Origin: Gaiellasilicea sp963745775
Lineage (GTDB): Bacteria; Actinomycetota; Thermoleophilia; Gaiellales; Gaiellaceae
Assembly: GCA_963745775.1 (NCBI GenBank)
Contig: CAVUYY010000003.1
Coordinates: forward strand, 1-35,397
Direction: 5' to 3'
DNA: 35,397 bases
Part shown: positions 7,416 to 15,339 of the stretch, piece after piece
How the letters are laid out: every line of letters starts with the position of its first letter
Position numbering within the stretch: position 1 is the stretch's first letter
The notes under the pieces: generated by a model
Seen by the model: only the letters and a program-made list of their open reading frames with translations
The model's database searches: none
Told to the model about the DNA's origin: nothing
Program-made: the position numbers and the translations under genes

Positions 7416-8182
7416 GAGAGCGAGAGCGTCGCCTTCGCCCGCGCCGCGCGAAGCGCGCGCTCGAGCAGGAGGATCCCGACGAGGGTGTAGCCGGCACCGA
7501 GGAGGAGCGCGAGCGCGATGTCGCCGTAGGGCGCGCCGCCGAGCGCGGCGCCGCGGATCGCGCTGACGCCCCAGGTCGGCGCGAGCACCCAGGAGATCGG
7601 CAGCACCCAGGCAGGGAACAGGGTGAGCGGGACGAGGAAGCCCGACACGAGCCAGACCGGATACTCGAGCATGTTCCCGAGCGCCCACGCCTGGCGGAAG
7701 CGGACGAACGCGACTGCGAGCAGGAAGCCGAGGGCGCCGATCGACACGACCGTCGCGGGCACGGCGAGCGCGAACGCGATCGGGTCGCCGACCTCGACTT
7801 CGATCCCGAAGACGAGCCGGCCCCAGATGAGCGTCGAGATCATGCTGTAGATCCCGATCGTCGCCATCGCGATCGTCATCGGCAGGAGGAGCAGGGCGAA
7901 GTGCGCGGGTGCCGTGACGAGCAGCTCGAGCGTGCCGTGCCAGCGCTGCTGGGAGAGCGCGTTTCCGGCCGCCGTGCTCGTCGCGCCCCAGATCCCCATC
8001 ACCGCTGCGCCGAGCGAGGCGTAGAGGAGCGGCTTCGGGTCGTCGCCGGACTGGAACATGAAGAAGGCGGCGGTCGCGAAGAAGAGCGGATAGATGATCC
8101 CGAGCCAGAAGTTGAAGGCCGAGCGCGTCAGCATCTTCATGTGCATGACCCAGCCGACCCAGAGCAGGCGCAGCGTTCGCAT
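7412..8182 (-). CDS. ABC-2 type permease, A subunit of the second pair (A2)
   Basis: The product has 256 residues and starts MRTLRLLWVGWVMHMK at ATG 8182, which shares one base with the TGA of B1 (TGATG). A-family blocks are AAFFMF, GTLELLVTAP, WGRLVFG, NMLEYPVWL and LAPTWGVSAIRG, with a C-terminal ATLSLS. It aligns along its length with A1 and A3 and so confirms that the amber codon of A3 lies inside a conserved part of the family. It probably pairs with B2. Confidence 0.9.
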   Translation of the reverse strand: MRTLRLLWVGWVMHMKMLTRSAFNFWLGIIYPLFFATAAFFMFQSGDDPKPLLYASLGAAVMGIWGATSTAAGNALSQQRWHGTLELLVTAPAHFALLLLPMTIAMATIGIYSMISTLIWGRLVFGIEVEVGDPIAFALAVPATVVSIGALGFLLAVAFVRFRQAWALGNMLEYPVWLVSGFLVPLTLFPAWVLPISWVLAPTWGVSAIRGAALGGAPYGDIALALLLGAGYTLVGILLLERALRAARAKATLSLS

Positions 8183-8967
8183 CAGTAGTTGTCGAAGGAG
8201 GCGGTGCGGCGGCCGGCCGCCTCGAAGGCTCGGAAGAGAGCGTAGGCGGCGATCGCGTAGCCGGCGCCGATAAGTGCCTCGCGCCAGATCAGGTCGCTGA
8301 CGCTGCCGAGCGACGCGCCGTCTGCGACGAGCCGCGCGGCTTCGATCCCGTGGGTCAGCGGCAGCACCTCGCTGATCGCGCGCATCCACGCCGGCAGCTC
8401 GTCGAGGGGCACGTTGACGCCGCAGAAGAGGAGCAACCCGATGTACGCGAGGTTCGCGGCGACGAAGATCTCGCGCGCGTAGAGGCCGATCGAGCCGATG
8501 ATGAAGCCGAAGGCCGTGCAGGAGGCCGTCGTCACGAGCACGCACGCGGCCAGCGCGGGGAGGACGCTCGGCTCGAGCTCGAAGTCGAGCAGCACCAGGC
8601 CGACGACGAAGCCGAACGCCGAGAGGATGAAGCCGTTCACGATCAGCGGCAGCGCGCGACCGAGAAAGAGGGCGAACCGGTTTGCGGGACTGACGAGCAC
8701 GAGCGAGAGCGTCTGCGTCCAGCGCTCGCCGCCGATCGTCATCGCAACGCCGAAGATCCCGGCCATCGCCGAGACCTGAACTGCGTTTCCGACCACGAAG
8801 AACGCGTCCGACTCGACGCCGCTGGCCCGGCCGATGTAGGCGAAGAAGAGGATCTGGAAGAGCGGCCCGCCGAGCATCGTCGGCACGTAGACGATCGGCT
8901 GCATCCAGTTGAAGAGCGCCCGGTAGGAGAGGACGCCGCCGACGACGAAGATCCGCGCCGCCGTCAC
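8182..8967 (-). CDS. ABC-2 type permease, B subunit of the first pair (B1)
   Basis: The product has 261 residues, starting VTAARIFVVGG at GTG 8967 and ending ASFDNY. It has about six membrane helices, with family blocks SYRALFNW, LFQILFFAYIGR, VVGNAVQVSAMAGIFG, LFCGVNVPLDELP and PLTHGIEAARLVADG. It follows A1 with a 10-base gap and overlaps A2 by one base. Close similarity to B3 suggests that the pair was duplicated as a unit. Confidence 0.9.
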   Translation of the reverse strand: MTAARIFVVGGVLSYRALFNWMQPIVYVPTMLGGPLFQILFFAYIGRASGVESDAFFVVGNAVQVSAMAGIFGVAMTIGGERWTQTLSLVLVSPANRFALFLGRALPLIVNGFILSAFGFVVGLVLLDFELEPSVLPALAACVLVTTASCTAFGFIIGSIGLYAREIFVAANLAYIGLLLFCGVNVPLDELPAWMRAISEVLPLTHGIEAARLVADGASLGSVSDLIWREALIGAGYAIAAYALFRAFEAAGRRTASFDNY

Positions 8968-8977
8968 GCCCGCGCGC

Positions 8978-9751
8978 TCACGACAGCGCCAGCGTCGCGC
9001 GCCGGCGCGCGAGCCGCTCGAAGTTCTGGACGACGAAGTAGCCGATTGCGAGATAGACGGCGGCGAGCGCGAGGCAGACGGCGATCGCGGTCAGCGGAGC
9101 GCCGCCGAGGACGCTCTCGCGCACGGCCTTGGCGCCCCAGGTCGGCGCGAGTGCGTAGGAGATGGGGTGCACCCACGCCGGCAGGAGCGCAATCGGCGCG
9201 AGCAGGCCGGCCGCCAGCCAAACGGGGTATTCGAGCATGTTCGCGAGCGCCCACGCGTAGCGGTAGAGGATCAGCGTCGCGGCCATCACGATCCCGAGCA
9301 GGGCGAGCGAGAGGATCGCCGCGGGCAGGGAGAGCGCGAACAGAATCGGGTGCGCCACCTCGAACGGCACGTCGAAGAGGAGCCGCCCCCAGGCGAGGGT
9401 GGCGACGAGCGAGTAGAGCCCGACCGTCGAGCTCGCGAGGCTCGTCCCGATCAGCGAGACGAGGAACGGTGTCGGTGAGGCGATCGCGAACTCGAGCGTC
9501 TGCTGCGAGCGCTGCCGCTGGATCATGTTGCCCGCACCCCAGAGCGTCGAGGCCCAGAGGCCCATGAAGGCCGCGCCGAGCGAGACCCAGAGCAGCGTCT
9601 CCTGGCCGCCCCCGCGCCCGTAGAGGAAGAACGCGATCGTCGCGTAGGTGATCGGCGTCACGACCGCCGTGAGGACGTCGAAGCCGGAGCGCGCCATCGT
9701 CTTCAGCTGCAGCAGCCAGCCGATCCGGATCACGCGCAGGGACTGGATCAT
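8978..9751 (-). CDS. ABC-2 type permease, A subunit of the first pair (A1)
   Basis: The product has 257 residues, starting MIQSLRVIRIGWLLQLK at ATG 9751, 16 bases after the ATPase stop. It has about six membrane segments. Family blocks are IAFFLYG, QQTLEFAIASP, WGRLLFDVPFEVAHP, NMLEYPVWLAAGLL and LAPTWGAKAV, with a final ATLALS. As the first membrane gene after the ATPase it is the likely core partner. The export substrate is unknown; lipid, antibiotic or peptide export is typical for DrrAB-like systems. Confidence 0.9.
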   Translation of the reverse strand: MIQSLRVIRIGWLLQLKTMARSGFDVLTAVVTPITYATIAFFLYGRGGGQETLLWVSLGAAFMGLWASTLWGAGNMIQRQRSQQTLEFAIASPTPFLVSLIGTSLASSTVGLYSLVATLAWGRLLFDVPFEVAHPILFALSLPAAILSLALLGIVMAATLILYRYAWALANMLEYPVWLAAGLLAPIALLPAWVHPISYALAPTWGAKAVRESVLGGAPLTAIAVCLALAAVYLAIGYFVVQNFERLARRRATLALS

Positions 9752-9767
9752 CGGAGCGCCGACGGCA

Positions 9768-10736
9768 TCAAGCGGCGGTGACGAGCGCGACGTACGCGTC
9801 CTCGAGCGTCGGCTCGCGCGAGGAGACCCGGCCGACGGAGGTGCCGTCGAGCTGCGAGAGGATCGCGTGCGTCAGCTCGAGCCCCGGAGCGGTCTGGACG
9901 ATCAGGAGCTGCTTCTGCTCGAGGTCCTCCACGGTCACCGCACGCACGCCGGCGAGCTCCCGGACTCGTTCGAGCGTGCGCTCCTCGACACCGAAGACCT
10001 CGACCTCGACGACGCTGCCGTCGGCGACACCCGCCTTCAGCTCCTGCGGTGTTCCCTGCGCGACGATCTCGCCGTTCGCGATCACCGCGATCCGGTCGCA
10101 GAGCGCGTCGGCCTCGAACATGTAGTGCGTGGTCAGGAGCACGGTCTTGCCGGACTCCGTCAGCGACGCGATCGTGGCGCGAAGCTCGCGCGCGCCGACC
10201 GGGTCGACCCCGATCGTCGGCTCGTCCAGGAAGACGACCGGCGGGTCGTGGAGCAGGCCGCGCGCGATGTGGAGCCGCTGGCGCATTCCGCGGGAGTAGC
10301 CCTCGACGCGCTCCTTCTCCCGGCCCTTGAGGCCGACGAGCTCGAGCAGCTCGTCGATCCGCGGCTTCTGCCGCTTCGGCTCGACCCCGTAGAGCTCGGC
10401 GAAGTAGCGGAGGTTGTCGAGCGCCGAGAGCCGCTCGTAGAGACCGCGGTCGCCACCGAAGACGTAGCCGATCCGCTCGCGCACCCAGCGCGCGTCCTTG
10501 ACCACGTCGTGCCCGAGGACGCGTGCCTCTCCCGAGGTGGGGATGAGGAGCGTGATCAGCATCTTGATCGTCGTCGTCTTGCCGGCGCCGTTCGGGCCGA
10601 GCAGGCCGAAGAGCTCGCCCTCGGCAATCGAGAAGCTGACCCCGCGCACCGCCTCTACCTCCAGCGAGCGTCGCCGGATCGTCCCGGTGGTGGTCCTATA
10701 GGTGCGGCGGAGCTCGATGGCCTCGACGACGTTCAC
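9768..10736 (-). CDS. ABC transporter ATP-binding protein (DrrA/NatA-like) driving the permease array
   Basis: This 322-residue ATPase has Walker A GPNGAGKTT (47-55), a DrrA-like signature YSRGMRQRLHIARG, Walker B VVFLDEPT and H-loop TTHYMFEAD. The Q-loop region reads YVFGGDRGLYERLS, without the usual glutamine. A C-terminal extension of about 80 residues follows the core, as in DrrA-type proteins. GTG 10736 was chosen because TAGAGT lies 8 bases upstream; an alternative in-frame GTG (10760) lies before that box. It is the only ATPase beside six permease genes, so it probably serves all three pairs. It is divergent from the bicupin gene. Confidence 0.93.
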   Translation of the reverse strand: MNVVEAIELRRTYRTTTGTIRRRSLEVEAVRGVSFSIAEGELFGLLGPNGAGKTTTIKMLITLLIPTSGEARVLGHDVVKDARWVRERIGYVFGGDRGLYERLSALDNLRYFAELYGVEPKRQKPRIDELLELVGLKGREKERVEGYSRGMRQRLHIARGLLHDPPVVFLDEPTIGVDPVGARELRATIASLTESGKTVLLTTHYMFEADALCDRIAVIANGEIVAQGTPQELKAGVADGSVVEVEVFGVEERTLERVRELAGVRAVTVEDLEQKQLLIVQTAPGLELTHAILSQLDGTSVGRVSSREPTLEDAYVALVTAA

Positions 10737-10744
10737 GACTTGCA

Positions 10745-10750
10745 ACTCTA
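10745..10750 (-). promoter_or_regulatory. leaderless -10 box of the ABC array operon
   Basis: The minus strand reads TAGAGT, then 8 bases, then GTG 10736. No Shine-Dalgarno site. This would drive the ATPase and at least the first two permease pairs. Confidence 0.5.
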
Positions 10751-10784
10751 GGCCACGCACTGGACTGCTCGAACGACTGGCTGA

Positions 10785-10813
10785 TTGACATGTCAGCCCG
10801 GACGCGGTGTGAT
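10785..10813 (+). promoter_or_regulatory. promoter of the bicupin/importer operon
   Basis: A perfect TTGACA (10785-10790) is followed by a 17-base spacer and TGTGAT (10808-10813), 6 bases before ATG 10820. This is the best full -35/-10 promoter in the window and implies a leaderless bicupin message. Confidence 0.65.
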
Positions 10814-10819
10814 GGGCCG

Positions 10820-11540
10820 ATGCGGCAGGCGAGGGCGATCTCGGAGCACGACGTCGAAGGGCGGCGCTCCGAGGGCGACACCGTGCAGGAGAAGCGGACG
10901 CTCGACACGGGCCTGCTCGAGCAACGTGTGCTCCGTTTTTCGCCCGGGTTCTCGCTCGAGCGGGGGGAGGACGAGCGCGACGAGCTGCTCTACGTCGTCT
11001 CGGGCTCCGGCACGCTCGTCCTCGACGGCGAGCCGCATCCGCTCGAGCCCGATCTCGGCGTCTACATCCGGGCCGGCGAGCGGTATCGGGTCGAGAACGC
11101 GGGCCCCGAACGAGCTGCTCCTCGTGTCGGTCGCCTCGCCACCAGGCGAGGAGCGTGGCAATCGGCGGGTCACCGTCCGTTTCGCGGATCAGCCCGAGTT
11201 GCGGGCCGACGCAAAGCGGACCTTTCGCTACCTCGTCAACCAGGAAGCGGGTTGCGCCGAGGTGACGCAGTTCGTCGGCGTGGTCGAGCCGTGCCGCGCG
11301 CCGGACCACAGCCATACCTACGACGAGGTCGGCTACATCGTCGAGGGGCACGGGATCGCCCACATCGGCGGCGAGCAGATTCCGCTCGGGCCGGGCTCGT
11401 GCTTTCACCTACCGCCGGAGGAGGTTCACTGCATCGAGAACAGCGGGCCGGGGGTGATGCGGATCCTCGGCGTCTTCCATCCGTCCGGCGATCCGGCCTC
11501 TCGCTCGTACGACGAGGCGACAGCCGGAGCAACAAGTTGA
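10820..11540 (+). pseudogene. two-domain cupin (bicupin) protein, one frameshift
   Basis: The reading starts at ATG 10820 (MRQARAISEHDVEG). It changes frame by one base at CCCC 11104-11107, where VENAGP should continue as NELLLVSV; removing one C restores a 239-residue protein. The first cupin (about 60-95) lacks metal-binding histidines. The second keeps them: HSHTYDE and a later His in EEVHCIEN. A metal-free first and metal-binding second cupin is also seen in ureidoglycine aminohydrolase, but I cannot assign that activity. Its position 64 bases before the importer genes suggests a role in handling the imported compound. The disruption in a short homopolymer looks like a sequence error. Confidence 0.8.
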
Positions 11541-11604
11541 CTGCGGCAACGTCCTACACCAGGGACATCCCACTCTCGCTCGAAAACATCAAGGAGGACG
11601 ACGA

Positions 11605-12792
11605 ATGAAGAGGGCCATCGTTCTGGCGCTCGTGACCGGAATCGCTGCATTTCTCGCAGCGTCCGCGGTTGCGAGGCCGACGGCCGTAGCTCGGACCGAC
11701 GCTCAGCAGGCCGTGAACTGCAAGGGCACGCTCAAGATCGCGCTCGTGACCCCGCTGACCGGCGGCGCCGCGTTCCTCGGCAATGCCCAGCTCAGTTGGG
11801 CGAAGTATGCGGTCAAGCGGCTCGCTCCCGGGCTCGGCCTGAAGGTGCAGCTCCTGACCGGCGACACGCCCGTCGAGCAGGGCCCGGCACCCGCTCAGGC
11901 ACTGGCCCAGAAGTACGTCGCGGATCAGAGCGTCGTCGCCATTATCGGACCGGCCACGTCAGGTGCGGTTGCGGCAACGAGCCAGACGTACTTCGCTGCA
12001 GGCGTTCCGCACATCTCGCCGTCGGCGACGCGGACGTCGCTGACGAAGGGCACCCCGCGCGAGGGTACGCCCGGCTTCTTCAGGGTCGTTCCGGGCGACT
12101 TCGTCCAGGGGCCGACAGACGCGCGGTACATGATCGACAAGCTGAGCGCCAAGAAGGTCGTGATCATCGACTTCCAGGAGCCGTACTCGGTCGGACTGGC
12201 CGACGCGGCACAGACGGTCCTGCGGGCCCGGAGCGTCGAGGTGATCCGGCTCTCGACCTCGGTGCGGACGACCGACTTCTCGTCGCTCGTGACGCGGACG
12301 CCGAGTGACGCGGACATCGTCTTCTTCCCGACGCAGCAGCCTCCGGACGCGCAGACGTTCGGCCAGCAGCTGCTCGAGCAGGGCAAGCGGGCGAAGATGT
12401 TCGGCGGCGACGGCGCGAACTCGCCGGCGCAGTTCAAGCTGCCCGGCTCGTACGTGTCCAATTTCGCCCCGGACATCAGCGGGATCGCCAGCTCGAAGGC
12501 CCTCGTGGACGGCTGGAAGCGGGACAACCCGAACTCGGATCTCGAGTCGTTCGGGCCTCCGACCTACGGCGCCGTCCAGGTCGCGCTCCGCGCGGTCAAG
12601 GCGGCGTGTGTGGCGAACAAGAACGTCCTGCCGAATCGCCGTGCGGTCCTCCGCAAGGTGAAGCAGGTGCGCGTTCCCAACTGGATCCTCGGCGGTACGT
12701 TCCGCTTCTCCACGAAGTCGAACGATCCGCTGAACGCGAAGTTCTACATCTTCCAGATCCAGTCGAACGGCTCGTACAAGCTCGTCGGCTAG
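11605..12792 (+). CDS. livK: branched-chain amino acid-type ABC importer, periplasmic substrate-binding protein
   Basis: The product has 395 residues. A Sec signal (MKRAIVLALVTGIAAFLAASA) is followed by a peripla-BP-6 fold: LKIALVTPLTGG, AIIGPATSGAVAA, the mid-region VVIIDFQEPYSVG and IVFFPTQQPPDAQTF. No lipobox Cys lies at the cleavage region, so how it is held at the membrane is unclear. A strong Shine-Dalgarno AAGGAGG (11591-11597) sits 7 bases before ATG 11605. The terminator-like hairpin right after the gene would allow more binding protein than permease. The ligand of this HAAT-family system (amino acids, amides, ureides) cannot be read from sequence. Confidence 0.93.
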   Translation: MKRAIVLALVTGIAAFLAASAVARPTAVARTDAQQAVNCKGTLKIALVTPLTGGAAFLGNAQLSWAKYAVKRLAPGLGLKVQLLTGDTPVEQGPAPAQALAQKYVADQSVVAIIGPATSGAVAATSQTYFAAGVPHISPSATRTSLTKGTPREGTPGFFRVVPGDFVQGPTDARYMIDKLSAKKVVIIDFQEPYSVGLADAAQTVLRARSVEVIRLSTSVRTTDFSSLVTRTPSDADIVFFPTQQPPDAQTFGQQLLEQGKRAKMFGGDGANSPAQFKLPGSYVSNFAPDISGIASSKALVDGWKRDNPNSDLESFGPPTYGAVQVALRAVKAACVANKNVLPNRRAVLRKVKQVRVPNWILGGTFRFSTKSNDPLNAKFYIFQIQSNGSYKLVG

Positions 12793-12812
12793 ACAGAGCT
12801 AGGGAGACAGTC

Positions 12813-12848
12813 GAGCGGCCCGGCCATTGCCGGGCCGCTCGTCTTTCT
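12813..12848 (+). terminator. intrinsic terminator / attenuator after livK
   Basis: A perfect 12-bp stem, GAGCGGCCCGGC (12813-12824) with GCCGGGCCGCTC (12829-12840), closes a 4-base loop CATT and is followed by GTCTTTCT. It lies between the binding-protein gene and the permease genes, where partial termination is common. Confidence 0.8.
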
Positions 12849-12872
12849 GGGCGGCCGTGTTTTGGGAGGGCG

Positions 12873-12903
12873 GATTTTCTGGGAGGCCCGATTTTCTGGG
12901 AGG
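12873..12903 (+). repeat. 17-bp-period tandem repeat before livH
   Basis: GATTTTCTGGGAGG occurs at 12873-12886 and again at 12890-12903, a period of 17, with a degenerate third copy (GTTTTGGGAGG) just upstream. Each unit carries a Shine-Dalgarno-like GGGAGG. The last lies 15 bases before ATG 12919. Confidence 0.75.
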
Positions 12904-12918
12904 ATCGGGGCGCGGCCG

Positions 12919-13842
12919 ATGGACACCTTCATCCAGCTCACGATCAACGGGCTCACGCTGGGGAGCGTCTACGCGCTGATCGCGCTCGGCTACTCGCTCG
13001 TCTACGGGATCCTGAAGCTGCTCAACTTCGCCCACGGCGACGTGTTCATGGTCGGCTCGTTCATCGGCTTCGGCGCCTTGCAGCTCCTCGGCGGCTCGAC
13101 CGATCCGAAGGTCCCGACCTGGGTTCTCCTGGTGCTGATCACGCTTGCCGCCATGGCCGGCTGCGCGCTGCTCGGGGTCGTGATCGAGCGCTTCGCCTAC
13201 CGCCCGCTCCGTAACGCGCCCCGGATCGCGCCGCTGATCAGCGCGCTCGGGGTCTCGTTCTTCCTCGCCTACTCGATGCAGCTCATGTTCGGCTCCGAGC
13301 AGCGCGACTACGACGCCTTCGCGCTCTCGGGCGGGGCACTCTTCTTCAACGGCTTCGACATCGGCGGCGTGCGCGTGCCGTTGCTTCGGATCGTGATCGT
13401 CGTCTCGGCGTTCGTGCTGATGATCGTGCTCTGGCTGCTCGTCACGCGCACGCGGACGGGCAAGGCGATGAGGGCGACGTCGTACGACCGCGAAGCGGCC
13501 GCGATGATGGGAATCGACGTCGACAAGGTGATCGTGTTCGCGTTCGTGCTGGGCTCCGCGCTCGCGGGGGCGGCGGGCGTGATGTTCGCGCTGCGCGCCC
13601 CGACCGACGTGGCGATCGGCTTCCTCGCCGGGCTCAAGGGGTTCACCGCGGCCGTGATCGGCGGGATCGGCTCGATCCCGGGCGCGATGGCCGGCGGTCT
13701 GATCCTCGGCTTCGCGGAGGCGTTCACCCAGGGCTACATCTCGACCCGCTGGTCAGACCTGCTCGTGTTCGTGCTCCTGATCGCGTTCATGCTGTTCCGG
13801 CCCCAGGGGCTCTTCGGCAAGCCCGACATCAAGAAGGTCTGA
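12919..13842 (+). CDS. livH: branched-chain amino acid-type ABC importer permease LivH
   Basis: The product has 307 residues and starts MDTFIQLTINGLTLGSVYAL, the usual LivH opening. Further family features are LNFAHGDVFMVGSFI, the cytoplasmic coupling stretch MRATSYDREAAAMMGID, and the C-terminal GGIGSIPGAMAGG and LFRPQGLFGK. About eight membrane helices are expected. ATG 12919 fits homolog starts; an upstream in-frame TTG at 12862 lies in the repeat region and is unlikely. It forms the inner-membrane channel with LivM. Confidence 0.95.
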   Translation: MDTFIQLTINGLTLGSVYALIALGYSLVYGILKLLNFAHGDVFMVGSFIGFGALQLLGGSTDPKVPTWVLLVLITLAAMAGCALLGVVIERFAYRPLRNAPRIAPLISALGVSFFLAYSMQLMFGSEQRDYDAFALSGGALFFNGFDIGGVRVPLLRIVIVVSAFVLMIVLWLLVTRTRTGKAMRATSYDREAAAMMGIDVDKVIVFAFVLGSALAGAAGVMFALRAPTDVAIGFLAGLKGFTAAVIGGIGSIPGAMAGGLILGFAEAFTQGYISTRWSDLLVFVLLIAFMLFRPQGLFGKPDIKKV

Positions 13843-15339
13843 ATGGCCGACGACACCCACAGCCAGTACGAGGAGGCCGTCCCGGGCGCGGCGGGCACTG
13901 CGGGGCCGCGGATCGGGCAGGACGAGTGGGTGGCCCGCTCGAGCGAGCGCCGTGGCGGCCGCGGCGGGCGGCTGGGAGTGCTCGAAGCGCGTCTGCGCGC
14001 CGTGCCCTGGTGGGCGTGGCTCATCCTCTTCGTCGCGGTCGTGGCGGCGCTGCCGATCCTGTTCGAGAGCGGCTACGTCCGCCGCGTCGCCTTCGACACC
14101 GTGATCTTCATGCTGCTCGCGCTCGGGCTGAACATCGTCGTCGGCTGGGGCGGCCTGCTCGATCTCGGCTACGTGGCCTTCTTCGGGGTCGGGGCCTACA
14201 CCTACGCGTTCCTGAGCGCCGACCGCTACGACCTCGACCTGCCGGTGTTCGTCTCGATCCCGCTCGCGGCCGTGATCGGCGGCGTCGTCGGGCTGCTGGT
14301 CGGCCTGCCCTCGCGGCGGCTCGTCGGCGACTACCTCGCGATCGTGACGCTCTTCTTCTTCCAGATCTTCCTGACCGTCTCGAACAACAGCGACAGCATC
14401 TTCGGCAACAACCTGGCCGGAGGGCCGAACGGGATCCTCAACGTCGAGCCGCTCTCGCTCTTCGGCCGCGTCCTGCCCGTCTCGCACGAAGGCATCTTCA
14501 ACGTCGCCTACCTCTACGTCGCGCTCGCGTTCTTCGTCGTCGTCTTCGTCGCGCTGCGCTTCATCAACGTGTCCCGCACCGGCCGTGCGTGGCGGTCGCT
14601 GCGCGAGGACGCGCTGGCCGCGGAGCTGATGGGCATGCCCGTCAACTGGCTGAAGCTGATGGCCTTCGCCTTCGGCGCCGGCACCGCCGCCCTGACGGGG
14701 ACGCTCGTGACCGCGCTGAACGGCAGCGTCTTTCCGCAGACGTTCGAGTTCCCGCTCCTGATCACGATCTACACGATGGTGATCCTCGGCGGCGCCGGCA
14801 GCCAGGCGGGTGTCGTCATCGGTGCGATCGGGATCAGCGTGCTGCTCGAGCTGCTGCGCGAGCCCGGCGACTCCCGCTTCCTCTTCTACGCGGTTGTCCT
14901 GGCCGGGCTGATCGGGGCGCTCCGCTTCTCGCGCCGGCTCGCGTTCGTGCTGGGCGGCACGCTCGTGTTCGGCTTCCTCCTCCACGTCGTGGCTCAGGCG
15001 ATCGACGAGGCCTGGACGTCGGGCGCGGCGAGCGGCGGCGGGCGGCTCGGCGACTGGGCGAACGAGTGGGTGGTCGTGCCCGCCGAGCTCGCCGCGTGGA
15101 TAACGCCGGTCTCGTACATCGGCCTCGTCGCGGCGGTGCTCGCGCTGACGCTCCTGCAGGGCTGGGCGCGGCTGGTCCTGCTCGTCCCGACGCTCTACCT
15201 GGCCGCGTTCGTCTGGGAGAACGTGATGCTCGTGAAGCCCGAGCCGACGCGCTACGTCGTCCTCGGCGCGATCCTGATCGCGGTGATGATCGCGCGTCCC
15301 GAGGGCATTCTCGGCGAGAAGCGCGTGGAGATCGTATGA
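13843..15339 (+). CDS. livM: branched-chain amino acid-type ABC importer permease LivM
   Basis: The product has 498 residues, starting immediately after the livH stop (TGAATG). A hydrophilic N-terminal tail of about 50 residues precedes the LivM core: LNIVVGWGGLLDLGYVAFFG, LVGDYLAIVTLFF, WRSLREDALAAELMG and LGGAGSQAGVVIGAIG. After the core there are extra membrane segments, including a region around GAASGGGRLGDWANEW, before the family C-terminus ARPEGILGEKR. It is longer than the E. coli protein (about 425), the difference lying in the N-terminal tail and the inserted helices. Confidence 0.95.
   Translation: MADDTHSQYEEAVPGAAGTAGPRIGQDEWVARSSERRGGRGGRLGVLEARLRAVPWWAWLILFVAVVAALPILFESGYVRRVAFDTVIFMLLALGLNIVVGWGGLLDLGYVAFFGVGAYTYAFLSADRYDLDLPVFVSIPLAAVIGGVVGLLVGLPSRRLVGDYLAIVTLFFFQIFLTVSNNSDSIFGNNLAGGPNGILNVEPLSLFGRVLPVSHEGIFNVAYLYVALAFFVVVFVALRFINVSRTGRAWRSLREDALAAELMGMPVNWLKLMAFAFGAGTAALTGTLVTALNGSVFPQTFEFPLLITIYTMVILGGAGSQAGVVIGAIGISVLLELLREPGDSRFLFYAVVLAGLIGALRFSRRLAFVLGGTLVFGFLLHVVAQAIDEAWTSGAASGGGRLGDWANEWVVVPAELAAWITPVSYIGLVAAVLALTLLQGWARLVLLVPTLYLAAFVWENVMLVKPEPTRYVVLGAILIAVMIARPEGILGEKRVEIV

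Noticed and set aside
12855..12905. Short tandem repeats considered as a CRISPR-like array
   Set aside because: Period 17 with units of 14 bases and 3-base gaps; far too short for repeat-spacer structure and no cas genes nearby.
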